A stretch of 51,167 nt of DNA from Bacteroidota bacterium. Lineage in GTDB: Bacteria; Bacteroidota; Bacteroidia; Bacteroidales; UBA12481. Below the pieces are notes generated by a model. That model worked only from the letters and a program-made list of their open reading frames with translations, had not been told where the DNA came from and made no database searches. This document shows, one piece after another, positions 34,421 to 43,012 of the stretch. A program made the position numbers and the translations under genes. Location: the NCBI GenBank assembly GCA_018669475.1, contig JABHCC010000204.1, positions 1-51,167 on the forward strand, read 5' to 3'. Position 1 is the first letter of the stretch. Each line of letters opens with the position of its first letter.

Positions 34421-35737
34421 ATGAGAAAAATCCTGATTCTGATTGTTTGTTTGACGATTCTTGTTTTGTCTTTTACCCAAAGCAAAACAATCGCAGGTTA
34501 TGTTTTCGACGGTCAGTCCAAATCTCCATTGGCTGATGTAAGCATCTCAGTTGTGGGTCACTCATCAGGTGGGATTACCGGACAGGAAAACAAAGCTAGA
34601 GTTTATGGAGTAGTATCTGATGAGAACGGAAAACCTGTTGCTGATCTTACGATTTTCATTCCATTCACATCAAAGGGCACTACGAGCAATGCAAATGGTG
34701 AATACAATCTGGCGAATCTGAATCCGGGGGATTTTGATCTGATTTTCAGGCATGTTGCTTATGTGCCCCATACCCGGTTAGTGAAAATTGAAGCAGGTAA
34801 GACATATCGTTTAGATGTTAATGTTCAGAATAACACTATTGAATTTGAGGAGATAATAAAAAAAGCTGATCAGAATGACTGGACCTTTGGATTTGAGAAA
34901 TTTAAAGAGTTTGTTCTGGGTGATCCCTCAGGTAAGTCAATTTATGTTGAGAACCCTGATGATCTGTACTTTTATCATGATGGAGTCGTACTCAATGGAT
35001 ATGCAACAGCTCCGATCAAAATAGTAAATAATTACCTGGGTTATGATTTGATCTATTTTCTCGATTATTTTAAGTTCTCCGAAGAGATTGACCTGCCGGA
35101 TGGTACCCTTCAGAAAGCCTTTTTTGTATTTCAGGGTTCAGCAAGATATTTAGAACGGAAAGATGCTCCACAGAGAATCCAAAAGCGATGGGAGCGAAAT
35201 AGAAATGAAGAGTTTAAGGGAAGTTTCAGGCATTTCCTTGCAGCAGTTTTCAATGATCTTTTAGATGAAAGTGGATTTGAAGTTAAAGAAGCATGGCTTG
35301 ACCTGCCGGATTTTGAAGAATCGCAAAATATGAGTCCGGCCATGGCTTATATCAGGTCACTCGAAATGGAAAGATTCTTTACATGGAATCGAGAATCTGG
35401 CAAGTCGGGTTTCCTTTACTACTTCCCACATCAAGTATATCAAATAAAGGATCAGACTAAGGATCTCAATGTTATCCCACAAAAAAAATCATTATGTTTT
35501 ACCGAAAACCTACTGGTTTTTTATAAGAACCAAGCAAAATCCGGTCTGGGAGATGCCAAAGTAACTAGTTTCAGCTTGTCCCCAGATTCAGTAGACAAAA
35601 ATATCGGTGCTATTCATTTTAATGAGTTAGGACAGTATAATATTATAGGAGCAGAATTATTATGGACACATCTCGGTGATAGCAAGAAATTGCTGAACAC
35701 CGTTCCTGCGGACTATTTGCCTATAGAGGATAAATAA
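34421..35737 (+). CDS. Carboxypeptidase-regulatory-like domain protein
   Basis: The protein is 438 residues with a signal peptide (M-R-K-I-L-I-L-I-V-C-L-T-I-L-V-L-S-F). A fragment of a carboxypeptidase-D-like domain (I-A-G-Y-V-F-D-G-Q-S-K-S-P-L-A-D-V) is followed directly by a complete one (about 61-132: V-Y-G-V-V-S-D-E-N-G-K-P-V-A-D, then S-N-A-N-G-E-Y). The remaining 300 residues (about 133-438) match no domain I know, though similar tails occur in secreted Bacteroidota proteins. It is probably periplasmic or surface-exposed. The partial first domain looks like a duplication relic. Confidence 0.75.
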   Translation: MRKILILIVCLTILVLSFTQSKTIAGYVFDGQSKSPLADVSISVVGHSSGGITGQENKARVYGVVSDENGKPVADLTIFIPFTSKGTTSNANGEYNLANLNPGDFDLIFRHVAYVPHTRLVKIEAGKTYRLDVNVQNNTIEFEEIIKKADQNDWTFGFEKFKEFVLGDPSGKSIYVENPDDLYFYHDGVVLNGYATAPIKIVNNYLGYDLIYFLDYFKFSEEIDLPDGTLQKAFFVFQGSARYLERKDAPQRIQKRWERNRNEEFKGSFRHFLAAVFNDLLDESGFEVKEAWLDLPDFEESQNMSPAMAYIRSLEMERFFTWNRESGKSGFLYYFPHQVYQIKDQTKDLNVIPQKKSLCFTENLLVFYKNQAKSGLGDAKVTSFSLSPDSVDKNIGAIHFNELGQYNIIGAELLWTHLGDSKKLLNTVPADYLPIEDK

Positions 35738-35750
35738 TAGCTTTGGTAAA

Positions 35751-35799
35751 TTGGTCTTTGGTCGTTTGTCGTTGGTCGCTGGTCGCTGGTCGTTGGTCC
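35751..35799. repeat. 7-bp tandem repeat (TTGGTCG / CTGGTCG)
   Basis: About seven imperfect units of TTGGTCG, CTGGTCG or TTTGTCG lie between two genes. They make a false N-terminal extension possible for the next gene (TTG at 35751). Confidence 0.7.
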
Positions 35800-35837
35800 C
35801 GACTCTCCCATATGAAGCATATAAAAGTATATATCGA

Positions 35838-37010
35838 ATGAAGAACAAACTATCAAAATGTACAGTATTATTCATAATTGCAGTGTTTTGCTCTTGTGGT
35901 AATAAGTCTCCTGAAGAAGCATCTGTGAAGGTGTTTGATCTGGCTGAGGCTCTTAAAACAGAAGAAACCGGATTAACTAGTGATTATTTCAGTGAAGTTG
36001 AAATGGTTGTATTGGATGGAAAAGGTGAATGGTTTTTCCCACGACACGTGATCGGTGGTAGATTCTATAAGAAGTATTCACTCTTTTATGATCAGCATAA
36101 TCGCTCAGCACTGGGAGTTTTTTCACGTGCAGGAGATTTAGTTTTATCATTAGATCGAAAAGGTAAAGGTCCCGGCGAATATTCTGGTTTTAGTGAGTAC
36201 GGAATGGATCCGGCAGAAGAAAAGATTTATGTTGCAGAAAGATACAATCAAAAAATACATTGGTATGATTTGCAGGGTAATTGGATCGAAACAATTAAAA
36301 TACCTACCAAATTCGAACATGTGTACTGTATGCCTGACGGAAATCTTCTATTTCAAAATGTTCGTAGGTCGGATGATAATCTTGATAGTTGCCGACTGTT
36401 TCTCTGTAATCCGGCAGGAGAGCTTATTAAACATGTTTGGAATAAACCAAAGGAAATTAATGATTATTCGCAATTTCTTGACCGGGATTGGTTGAAATAT
36501 ACTGAGTCGTATGGATTTCTCTATCGGGATGCTCCACTTCACGATACGGTATATCAGTTAAATGATGAGTACGAATTGCAGCCATTTTTTGTAATGGATC
36601 CGGGTAAGATGAAATTACCAGAGCATATTGCCACTGATTTTAACCGGTCAAAAGAATGGAGAAATTACCTGCGTACAAATCGCTTCTATTTCTCTGGCAA
36701 TACTCTTATGATATCCGGATCTTTAAATGGATGGAAGCATTTTGATGTTGATATGGATTCTCAGCAGATTACAACGCTAAGTGAGATTAGGGATGATTTA
36801 GTTGGATGGCGTAGTCCGCCAACTGAATGCAGTATGGATGGCCAATATTTGATTCAAAGGATTTATGTTCAGATATATAAAGATAATATTGATAATCTTG
36901 TTTTGAATGAAGACGTGATTTTTCCTGATATCAAAGAGAAAATCATCACAGAGATAAAGAATGCCAATGAAAATACTGACATAATTTTGCTGTACTATAA
37001 ATTGAAATAG
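35838..37010 (+). CDS. 6-bladed beta-propeller lipoprotein
   Basis: From ATG 35838 the protein has 390 residues and a lipoprotein signal (V-L-F-I-I-A-V-F-C-S-C-G). Repeated strands such as G-K-G-P-G-E-Y-S-G-F and I-Y-V-A-E-R-Y-N-Q-K-I-H-W-Y-D are the signature of the '6-bladed beta-propeller' (NHL-like) family common in Bacteroidota. The ligand or partner is unknown. An upstream in-frame TTG (35751) lies in a 7-bp tandem repeat and would hide the lipobox behind a 29-residue extension, so it is rejected. The gene follows the 34421 gene in the same direction. Confidence 0.85.
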   Translation: MKNKLSKCTVLFIIAVFCSCGNKSPEEASVKVFDLAEALKTEETGLTSDYFSEVEMVVLDGKGEWFFPRHVIGGRFYKKYSLFYDQHNRSALGVFSRAGDLVLSLDRKGKGPGEYSGFSEYGMDPAEEKIYVAERYNQKIHWYDLQGNWIETIKIPTKFEHVYCMPDGNLLFQNVRRSDDNLDSCRLFLCNPAGELIKHVWNKPKEINDYSQFLDRDWLKYTESYGFLYRDAPLHDTVYQLNDEYELQPFFVMDPGKMKLPEHIATDFNRSKEWRNYLRTNRFYFSGNTLMISGSLNGWKHFDVDMDSQQITTLSEIRDDLVGWRSPPTECSMDGQYLIQRIYVQIYKDNIDNLVLNEDVIFPDIKEKIITEIKNANENTDIILLYYKLK

Positions 37011-37074
37011 AATCACATTTTTATTAAATTTGACTGTCCCCTTAATTAACAGATAACTCTAAAACTTAACAGTA

Positions 37075-38229
37075 ATGAAAAGACTATTAGTAGTGTTATG
37101 CCTGTTTCTTGCAGGTGTATTAGTGATGGGACAAAGTAACAAAGTGCAATCCGCTATCAATTACCTAAAACCAGCGTACAACGAGTTAGATAAAGCTAAA
37201 GTTGCAATTGATTTGGCAACGATACATCCAAAAACGCAGGGAAAAGCAAAAACATGGTATTATAGAGGGGAATGTTATTATAAGCTTTTCCTATCTAATG
37301 ATAAAGCCTTTAAGGATTTACATGCTGATCCTTTAAACGAGGCCTACCATGCCTTTGTTAAGGCGAAGGAGCTTGATGAAAGAAAAACCTATCCTGAGAT
37401 TGATTACAAACTTATTATGATAGGCACAGCTTTTTTCAATAAAGGATCAATGGAATATGATGAGAAAGCGTTTAAGAAATCATTACAATCATTCGAAACC
37501 GCAATTGATATTGGTCGTCTTCCTTATATAAATCAGGTTGATACACCAGCTTTCTTTAACGCTGCTATTGCAGCTGACCTGGCCGGATTGTATGATGTTG
37601 CATTAAGATACTATGATAAGTCAATAGAATATAAGTACATGGGAAGTGAAGTATACCATTATGCTGCCACGGTGAAATTAAATACTGGTGATACTCTGGC
37701 TGCAATTAAGTACTATGAAGATGGAATAGAAGCTTATCCTGAAGATAATGCATATTTGTATATCCAGTTGATAAATCATTATCTGGGAAATAAAGAACTT
37801 GAGAAGGCAGCAAAATATATTGGTCCTGCCCTTGAAAAAGATTCATTGAATGCTTCACTGTGGAGTGTGTATGCTCAGGCTAATGAAGGCAAGAATGAGG
37901 CTGAGGTAATAGCTGGTTATTCCAGAGCAATTGAGCTTGATTCAACTCTGTTTGATCCATATTACAGCCTGGGAATCATGTATTTTAATCATGGTGTAGA
38001 TGCCAATAAAGAAGCTATGTCTATTCCGCTGAATGAACAGGAAGCATATGATGCAGTTCTCAAAAAAAGGGATGATTATTTTAATCAAGCTTTGCCCTAT
38101 TTTGAAAAGGCGAATGAGATTGACCAAACCAATGGTGAGCTTCTCACTGCTTTAAAAGAGATTTACTATCGTTTCAATATGAAGGAGAAGCTTGAAGTGA
38201 TTACTAAGCTTATTGAGGATAGGAAGTAG
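37075..38229 (+). CDS. Secreted tetratricopeptide repeat protein
   Basis: The protein has 384 residues and a signal peptide (K-R-L-L-V-V-L-C-L-F-L-A-G-V-L-V-M-G-Q). The rest is tetratricopeptide repeats, for example K-T-W-Y-Y-R-G-E-C-Y-Y-K, F-F-N-A-A-I-A-A-D-L-A-G-L-Y-D-V-A-L-R-Y-Y-D and P-Y-Y-S-L-G-I-M-Y-F-N. It is likely periplasmic and a protein-binding scaffold. No partner can be named. It lies 64 nt after the beta-propeller gene. A 12-bp tandem repeat begins 14 nt after its stop codon. Confidence 0.85.
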   Translation: MKRLLVVLCLFLAGVLVMGQSNKVQSAINYLKPAYNELDKAKVAIDLATIHPKTQGKAKTWYYRGECYYKLFLSNDKAFKDLHADPLNEAYHAFVKAKELDERKTYPEIDYKLIMIGTAFFNKGSMEYDEKAFKKSLQSFETAIDIGRLPYINQVDTPAFFNAAIAADLAGLYDVALRYYDKSIEYKYMGSEVYHYAATVKLNTGDTLAAIKYYEDGIEAYPEDNAYLYIQLINHYLGNKELEKAAKYIGPALEKDSLNASLWSVYAQANEGKNEAEVIAGYSRAIELDSTLFDPYYSLGIMYFNHGVDANKEAMSIPLNEQEAYDAVLKKRDDYFNQALPYFEKANEIDQTNGELLTALKEIYYRFNMKEKLEVITKLIEDRK

Positions 38230-38243
38230 GGAGGGGGAGGGCT

Positions 38244-38289
38244 TTCGTGACGCTCTTCGTGACGCTCTTCGTGACGCCCTTCGTGACGC
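38244..38289. repeat. 12-bp tandem repeat (TTCGTGACGC core)
   Basis: Four copies of TTCGTGACGC start at 38244, 38256, 38268 and 38280, a strict 12-bp period. They are GC-richer than their surroundings and lie 14 nt after a stop codon. Confidence 0.85.
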
Positions 38290-38478
38290 CGTGGTGAAGG
38301 CTTTTGTTGTTGTTCTGGACTTTCCTGCCTGTGTGGGTTCGGGGTTGGATGGTGAAACTCTATAATTATTTTCTAAGAAAGGCTTCAGGATACTTAAACT
38401 AACGAGGAGATGATGGGTTCGGGTTATGGTTTATTTAAAGGTGCTATTGAATTGTTGTATGTGATAGCCTGAAAAGGG

Positions 38479-38508
38479 TTGTTAATCCATGATTTATACT
38501 TAACTTTA
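38479..38508 (+). promoter_or_regulatory. Promoter of the WYL-cas operon
   Basis: TTG (38479-38481) and TAACTTTA (38501-38508) are separated by exactly 19 nt, close to the Bacteroidota consensus TTTG / TAnnTTTG. The expected start point near 38515 lies just before two palindromes, a position suited to repression. Confidence 0.55.
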
Positions 38509-38521
38509 GACAAGGAACCAC

Positions 38522-38571
38522 TGATATATAAATATCAGCTATTTAAGCTTTTAATTGATGTTTACACATCA
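38522..38571 (+). promoter_or_regulatory. Tandem operator-like palindromes TGATRT-N4-AYATCA
   Basis: TGATATATAAATATCA (38522-38537) and TGATGTTTACACATCA (38556-38571) share the form TGATRT-N4-AYATCA. Their centres are 34 bp apart, about three helical turns. Both lie between the predicted promoter and the WYL gene start, so they are probable binding sites of that regulator. Confidence 0.6.
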
Positions 38572-38585
38572 ATAATCCTAACCCG

Positions 38586-39497
38586 ATGGGAGGCAATTCA
38601 AGTGTCAATCGACAAATTAAATTGTTATTGATTTTGGCAAGTGCAAAATGGCACAGCAGATCTGAGTTGACCGACAGATTACAAATATCAGAGAGAGCTT
38701 TGTACCGCTATTTCCGCAATCTAAGGGAATGTGGAGTCATAATTGAGCAGCATGACGGACGTTACCGTATCGTTAAGATAGAAAAACCGATTAAAGACTT
38801 ATCAGATCTTTTGCATTTCTCAGAGGAAGAAGCAGTTGTGCTAAAGGAGGCCATCCATAGTGTTGATGACAATAACATAATAAAAACTTCATTAATCAGA
38901 AAACTTTATGCCCTATATGATTTTGATCGGGTAGTTGAAACTGTGATACATCGTGATCAACTTCCTGTCATTCGTAATCTCGTTCTGGCTATTCGGGAGA
39001 AGAAGCAAATCATATTAAGGTCTTATCATTCATCGCATGGCAATATGATTCGTGATCGTATGGTTGAGCCGTTTGATCTTACTACAAATTACATTTCGGT
39101 ATGGGCATTTGATCCTGAAAGCCGGACCAACAAAACATTTAAGACTGCCAGGATTAGGGAAGTGGATGTAACTGACAATAACTGGCAGTTTGTAGAAAAA
39201 CACGAGAAGGTTCCGATTGATGCCTTCCGGATATCCGGCAGGGATAAAATCCTGGTAAAAATAAAGTTGTCATTGCGGGCTTATAACCTGATGCTTGAGG
39301 AGTTTCCTCTGGCTGGTACCATGATTCAGAAGCTTGACGATACTCACTACCAGTTCGATGGATGGGTTTGCAGTCTGGAAGGGATAGGCAGATTTGTGAT
39401 GGGCTTATGTGATGAGATTGAGGTGGTTTACCCCACAGAATTAAAATCACATATCAGGAAGAGAATAGAAGTTTTCGACAAGAGACCACGCCACTGA
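38586..39497 (+). CDS. HTH and WYL-domain transcriptional regulator
   Basis: WYL regulators bind DNA through an N-terminal winged helix-turn-helix and sense a ligand, in some cases single-stranded DNA, with the WYL domain. The HTH is at about 8-55 (S-R-S-E-L-T-D-R-L-Q-I-S-E-R-A-L-Y-R-Y). The WYL domain at about 130-200 has M-V-E-P-F-D-L and W-A-F-D-P-E-S-R-T-N-K, and a C-terminal WCX-like extension reaches 303 residues. The gene stands 60 bp before cas6 in the same direction, and WYL proteins are known neighbours and repressors of CRISPR-Cas systems. It likely controls this locus and itself through the two palindromes upstream. Confidence 0.88.
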   Translation: MGGNSSVNRQIKLLLILASAKWHSRSELTDRLQISERALYRYFRNLRECGVIIEQHDGRYRIVKIEKPIKDLSDLLHFSEEEAVVLKEAIHSVDDNNIIKTSLIRKLYALYDFDRVVETVIHRDQLPVIRNLVLAIREKKQIILRSYHSSHGNMIRDRMVEPFDLTTNYISVWAFDPESRTNKTFKTARIREVDVTDNNWQFVEKHEKVPIDAFRISGRDKILVKIKLSLRAYNLMLEEFPLAGTMIQKLDDTHYQFDGWVCSLEGIGRFVMGLCDEIEVVYPTELKSHIRKRIEVFDKRPRH

Positions 39498-39557
39498 CAG
39501 AATCTGACAGTTTTGGGTCATATATTTATAAGGTTGATTTAACAACTTACCATTAAT

Positions 39558-40214
39558 ATGAGAGCACACATTAGATTTGAAGGACAAAGAGTTACGATTC
39601 CATTTGATCATCAGCCTATGCTGGTTGGTGTTATTCATAAATGGTTGGGAAAGAATATGGTACATGGCAACCTTTCTCTTTACTCCTTTTCCCGACTTGA
39701 GGGAGCAATAAAACAAGAGGATGGATTATTTTTCGAGAATGGTGGAAAAATGTTTTTCAGTTCACATAATCCTGAACTGATAAAACGTCTTGTATCAGGC
39801 ATTCAGTCCTCTCCTGATATGTTTCAAACTCTCAGGGTTTCAGAGCTTGTATTGCAAGAGGATCCTGACTTTTCGCAACAAACCATCTTCCTTCCAGCAA
39901 GCCCGATTTTTATAAAACGTAGAGTTGTTAAGAACATAAAACACATTCTTTACTCCGATGAAGAAGCAGGAGATTATCTGGAAGAAACCATAAGAAATAA
40001 AATGTTGGATCCAGGATTAGAAGATGATGCCTTGCAAATCAGATTTGAATCAACAAGTCACAGGGCCGGAACGAAAATGATCAATTACAAAGGGATTCGC
40101 AATAAGGCAAATTGGTGTCCGGTAATTATTGATGCAAAACTGGAAACAAAGCGATTTATCTGGAATGTTGGATTGGGGAATTCTACAGGAATTGGATTTG
40201 GTGCAATAAAATAA
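39558..40214 (+). CDS. cas6: CRISPR-associated endoribonuclease Cas6
   Basis: Cas6 cuts the long CRISPR transcript within each repeat to release crRNAs. The 218-residue protein has the RAMP double ferredoxin fold. The N-terminal strand M-R-A-H-I-R-F-E is typical, as is the C-terminal glycine-rich loop G-L-G-N-S-T-G-I-G-F-G. His27 (in G-V-I-H-K-W-L) is a possible catalytic histidine. It is the first cas gene of the effector operon. The repeat 3' part (ATTGAAAT) would become the 5' handle of the crRNA. Confidence 0.9.
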   Translation: MRAHIRFEGQRVTIPFDHQPMLVGVIHKWLGKNMVHGNLSLYSFSRLEGAIKQEDGLFFENGGKMFFSSHNPELIKRLVSGIQSSPDMFQTLRVSELVLQEDPDFSQQTIFLPASPIFIKRRVVKNIKHILYSDEEAGDYLEETIRNKMLDPGLEDDALQIRFESTSHRAGTKMINYKGIRNKANWCPVIIDAKLETKRFIWNVGLGNSTGIGFGAIK

Positions 40215-40225
40215 AGGAGGATAAA

Positions 40226-40822
40226 ATGCTTTATGTAGTTAAATATTCTGGTCCGTTTGGATTTATTAAACCATGGACAGCTGTACGAGATAGTGAGACT
40301 TATAGTCAGCAATTCCTTACTCCATCAATTGTTGCCGGAATTGAAAGAAAACTCTTTCCTGAATTGCTGCAATCAGATGATGGAGAGATTAAGAAAGTTG
40401 TTGGGCATAGACTTAGTTATAAACAAATATCTCAACAACAAGAACAAATACAGCCAAGAGGCTGGAATGAAAAGGGAACAAGGAAAAATAGAACATTTGA
40501 AAGACCGTACGCCATATTGGTACGTGGAGTGTTAGTTGAGCCGATACTATTCCTTGCATTTGAGCAAAAACCAGATGCAGAAGCAGCATCAGAACAACAC
40601 ATTTGTTTGTGTAGAAATGAAGATATTCTTTACCCTGATGAAGCTATTTTGGAGGTAAGCCGGGTTGAATTTGATTCAAATGAAGAATTATTCTCTGGTT
40701 TCGAATTAGTATTTGAAAGGAACAAACAGTCATTTTTGGTTGGCTATAATCGTTTTAAAGAAAATCAATCGATGTATGGCTTTATAAAAGTTGTAGGCAA
40801 TCCGGTAGAACGAAATTATTAA
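40226..40822 (+). CDS. cas5: CRISPR-associated protein Cas5 (Cas5t-like)
   Basis: Cas5 is the Cascade subunit that caps the 5' handle of the crRNA. The N-terminus (G-P-F-G-F-I-K-P-W-T-A-V-R-D-S-E-T-Y, then L-T-P-S-I-V-A-G-I-E) matches the Cas5t pattern in which a strand is followed by a serine-rich P-S-x-x-x-G segment. The rest (198 residues) is a RAMP-like beta domain with A-I-L-V-R-G-V-L-V-E-P. An unusually strong Shine-Dalgarno sequence (AAAGGAGG) lies before the ATG. The gap from cas6 is 11 nt and to cas3 9 nt. Confidence 0.8.
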   Translation: MLYVVKYSGPFGFIKPWTAVRDSETYSQQFLTPSIVAGIERKLFPELLQSDDGEIKKVVGHRLSYKQISQQQEQIQPRGWNEKGTRKNRTFERPYAILVRGVLVEPILFLAFEQKPDAEAASEQHICLCRNEDILYPDEAILEVSRVEFDSNEELFSGFELVFERNKQSFLVGYNRFKENQSMYGFIKVVGNPVERNY

Positions 40823-40831
40823 GATCTTAAG

Positions 40832-42997
40832 ATGAAAGAAGTCTGCCCACATATTAAGGCTAAGGGACTACCTGAAGAAACCACACTTTACGCGCATTTA
40901 AACCAAGTTAGTTTGGTTGCTGAAAAAATAGCTCCACATTTTATGATGGATGCTCAAATAGCAAAATGTGGAGCTATTCTGCACGATATAGGAAAAGCAA
41001 GTACGGTTTTTCAGAAACGATTGTATGAAAAGAAGAGATTCGATACACCTTTTCGCCATGAAATTGCATCATGTTTTTTTCTTTCTCTTTTCGAGGAGTC
41101 TATGCATGGGCCATTAATAGAAATGATCATAGCCCATCATAAATCTGTTCTGCATGATACAAGGCTCAAAGGGATTTTGGATTTGGAAGAAAACTGGGAT
41201 GATCCTTTTGATTTGCATATCAGAGATTGGGAACAATGGAAGGATGATTCATTGACAATATTAGCAGGGCTTGGAATTGATACAACTCCCATCAGTAAAG
41301 AAGAGGCCGAAAATAATTATAAATTCGTATTAGACTATTGTGAAAACAAAGTAAGAGAACAAGGCTATTCCGAATGGCGAGGATTACTAATGGCTGCAGA
41401 CCATTTTGCTTCTGCCCTTTCAGGTAAAACATATAAGTATTTGAAAAGGCTGTTCATGTCACCCGATTTGAGATTCTTTAACCGACAAAACGAATTATTT
41501 CCTTTATCTAAAAAAAGTGCAGAGTCTAAGAAAAAGCATACAATGGTTGTTGCGTGTACCGGTGCTGGAAAAACCGATTTCTTATTCCGGAGGTGCTCAG
41601 GGCGTGTATTTTATACTTTACCTTTCCAAGCATCCATTAATGCAATGTACAGAAGGGTGAAAAATGATTTAGAAACCGATAATCCTAACATGGATATCCG
41701 ATTGTTGCATGCTTCATCAAGTATTGTAATGGCAGGAAAAACTAAAGAAGAGAGTATTATTCAAGGACATGTAGGAGCTGCTATTAAAGTTCTTACACCA
41801 CACCAGATAGCTTCGATTGCTTTCGGTACTAATGGATACGAAGCTATGCTATTGGATATCAGGGGATGTGATGTGGTTTTGGATGAAATTCACACCTATA
41901 CAGATGTGACTCGTGCGATTGTTCTGAAGATTGTAGAAATACTACAACATCTGGATTGTAAAATCCACCTTGGCACTGCCACCATGCCTTCTTTGTTGTA
42001 CAATAGAATTATTGAATTGTTAGGAAATGAGAATGTGCTTGAAGTCCAATTAAATGAGAAGGAATTAGTACTGTTTAACAGGCATGTAGTACATAAACGG
42101 GATAATTGGGTGAGTGTCAATACGATTATCAATGAAGCAGTGCAGACAGAAAAAAAGGTTCTGATAGTGTGTAACCGGGTTCGTACGGCACAGGAGCAAT
42201 ATATATCCTTAATAGAGAGATATCCAAATACTCCCATTCTATTAATTCATAGCAGATTTAAGCGAAGCGACCGTGGTGAAAAAGAATGTTTGCTGATTGG
42301 CTTAGATGAGAAAGGAGAATCAATAAATAAGTTTAATACTTCCAATAACGCATGTATTGTTGTGTCGACGCAGGTTGTTGAAGTGAGCCTTGATATAAGT
42401 TTTGATCTTATGGTAACCGAAGCAGCACCATTAGATGCACTGATTCAGAGATTTGGTCGTGTTAACCGAAAACGTTCAGATGTTACCATTGGGAGATTCA
42501 AGCCAGTTTATGTGCTATCTCCACCCGAAGAGATAAAAGAAGCCTTGCCATATGATTTAGATATTATCAAACGGAGCTATGCAGTATTATCAGATGGAGA
42601 AATGCTTCAGGAAAATAGCTTACAAGAGAAAATTGATCAGGTTTTTACCGAGATAGACTTTTTGAGAATTGAACAGCACTCCATTTTTAAAGAAACCGGA
42701 AGCTGGAATATTGATAAACTCACTCACAATCCCAAAGCGATACTGCTTGACTTACTTGATATTGATAGTGTAAGCTGTATTTGTGAGGCTGATGAACAAG
42801 CATATTTGGAGACAACAATCGAGCAGCGGACACAAATGGAAATAAGCACACGATACTATGTCGTAAAGGATCTGCGACAATTGGATTGTGGCTCCAGACC
42901 CTTTATTATTCCTGATTCAGCTTACAGTAAGGAACTTGGCTTTGAGACCGAAAAAGCGAAAGCTGGAGCTTATAATCCAGAGTATTCATTTTTATAG
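40832..42997 (+). CDS. cas3: CRISPR-associated helicase-nuclease Cas3
   Basis: Cas3 is recruited by Cascade and degrades target DNA. The N-terminal HD nuclease domain has His22, the His51-Asp52 pair (I-L-H-D-I-G-K-A-S), His76 and His102-His103. The helicase part has Walker A A-C-T-G-A-G-K-T-D (about 238-246), the DEAH-type motif D-E-I-H (starting Asp351), V-S-T-Q-V-V-E-V-S-L-D-I-S (about 512-524), and Q-R-F-G-R-V-N-R (about 538-545). The length of 721 residues is normal for type I-B systems with fused HD. It lies between cas5 and cas8 in one operon. Confidence 0.95.
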   Translation: MKEVCPHIKAKGLPEETTLYAHLNQVSLVAEKIAPHFMMDAQIAKCGAILHDIGKASTVFQKRLYEKKRFDTPFRHEIASCFFLSLFEESMHGPLIEMIIAHHKSVLHDTRLKGILDLEENWDDPFDLHIRDWEQWKDDSLTILAGLGIDTTPISKEEAENNYKFVLDYCENKVREQGYSEWRGLLMAADHFASALSGKTYKYLKRLFMSPDLRFFNRQNELFPLSKKSAESKKKHTMVVACTGAGKTDFLFRRCSGRVFYTLPFQASINAMYRRVKNDLETDNPNMDIRLLHASSSIVMAGKTKEESIIQGHVGAAIKVLTPHQIASIAFGTNGYEAMLLDIRGCDVVLDEIHTYTDVTRAIVLKIVEILQHLDCKIHLGTATMPSLLYNRIIELLGNENVLEVQLNEKELVLFNRHVVHKRDNWVSVNTIINEAVQTEKKVLIVCNRVRTAQEQYISLIERYPNTPILLIHSRFKRSDRGEKECLLIGLDEKGESINKFNTSNNACIVVSTQVVEVSLDISFDLMVTEAAPLDALIQRFGRVNRKRSDVTIGRFKPVYVLSPPEEIKEALPYDLDIIKRSYAVLSDGEMLQENSLQEKIDQVFTEIDFLRIEQHSIFKETGSWNIDKLTHNPKAILLDLLDIDSVSCICEADEQAYLETTIEQRTQMEISTRYYVVKDLRQLDCGSRPFIIPDSAYSKELGFETEKAKAGAYNPEYSFL

Positions 42998-43012
42998 ACA
43001 ATAATAATTGCC

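Larger units (their letters stand above)
38230..38585. other. 356-bp intergenic region before the CRISPR-Cas locus
   Basis: It holds the 12-bp tandem repeat (38244-38289) at the left end. At the right end are a Bacteroidota-type promoter (38479-38508) and two operator-like palindromes (38522-38573) before the WYL regulator. I see nothing coding in 38290-38475. Confidence 0.8.

Noticed and set aside
35751-35837. N-terminal extension of the beta-propeller lipoprotein from TTG 35751
   Set aside because: It is encoded by a 7-bp tandem repeat and would bury the lipoprotein signal.
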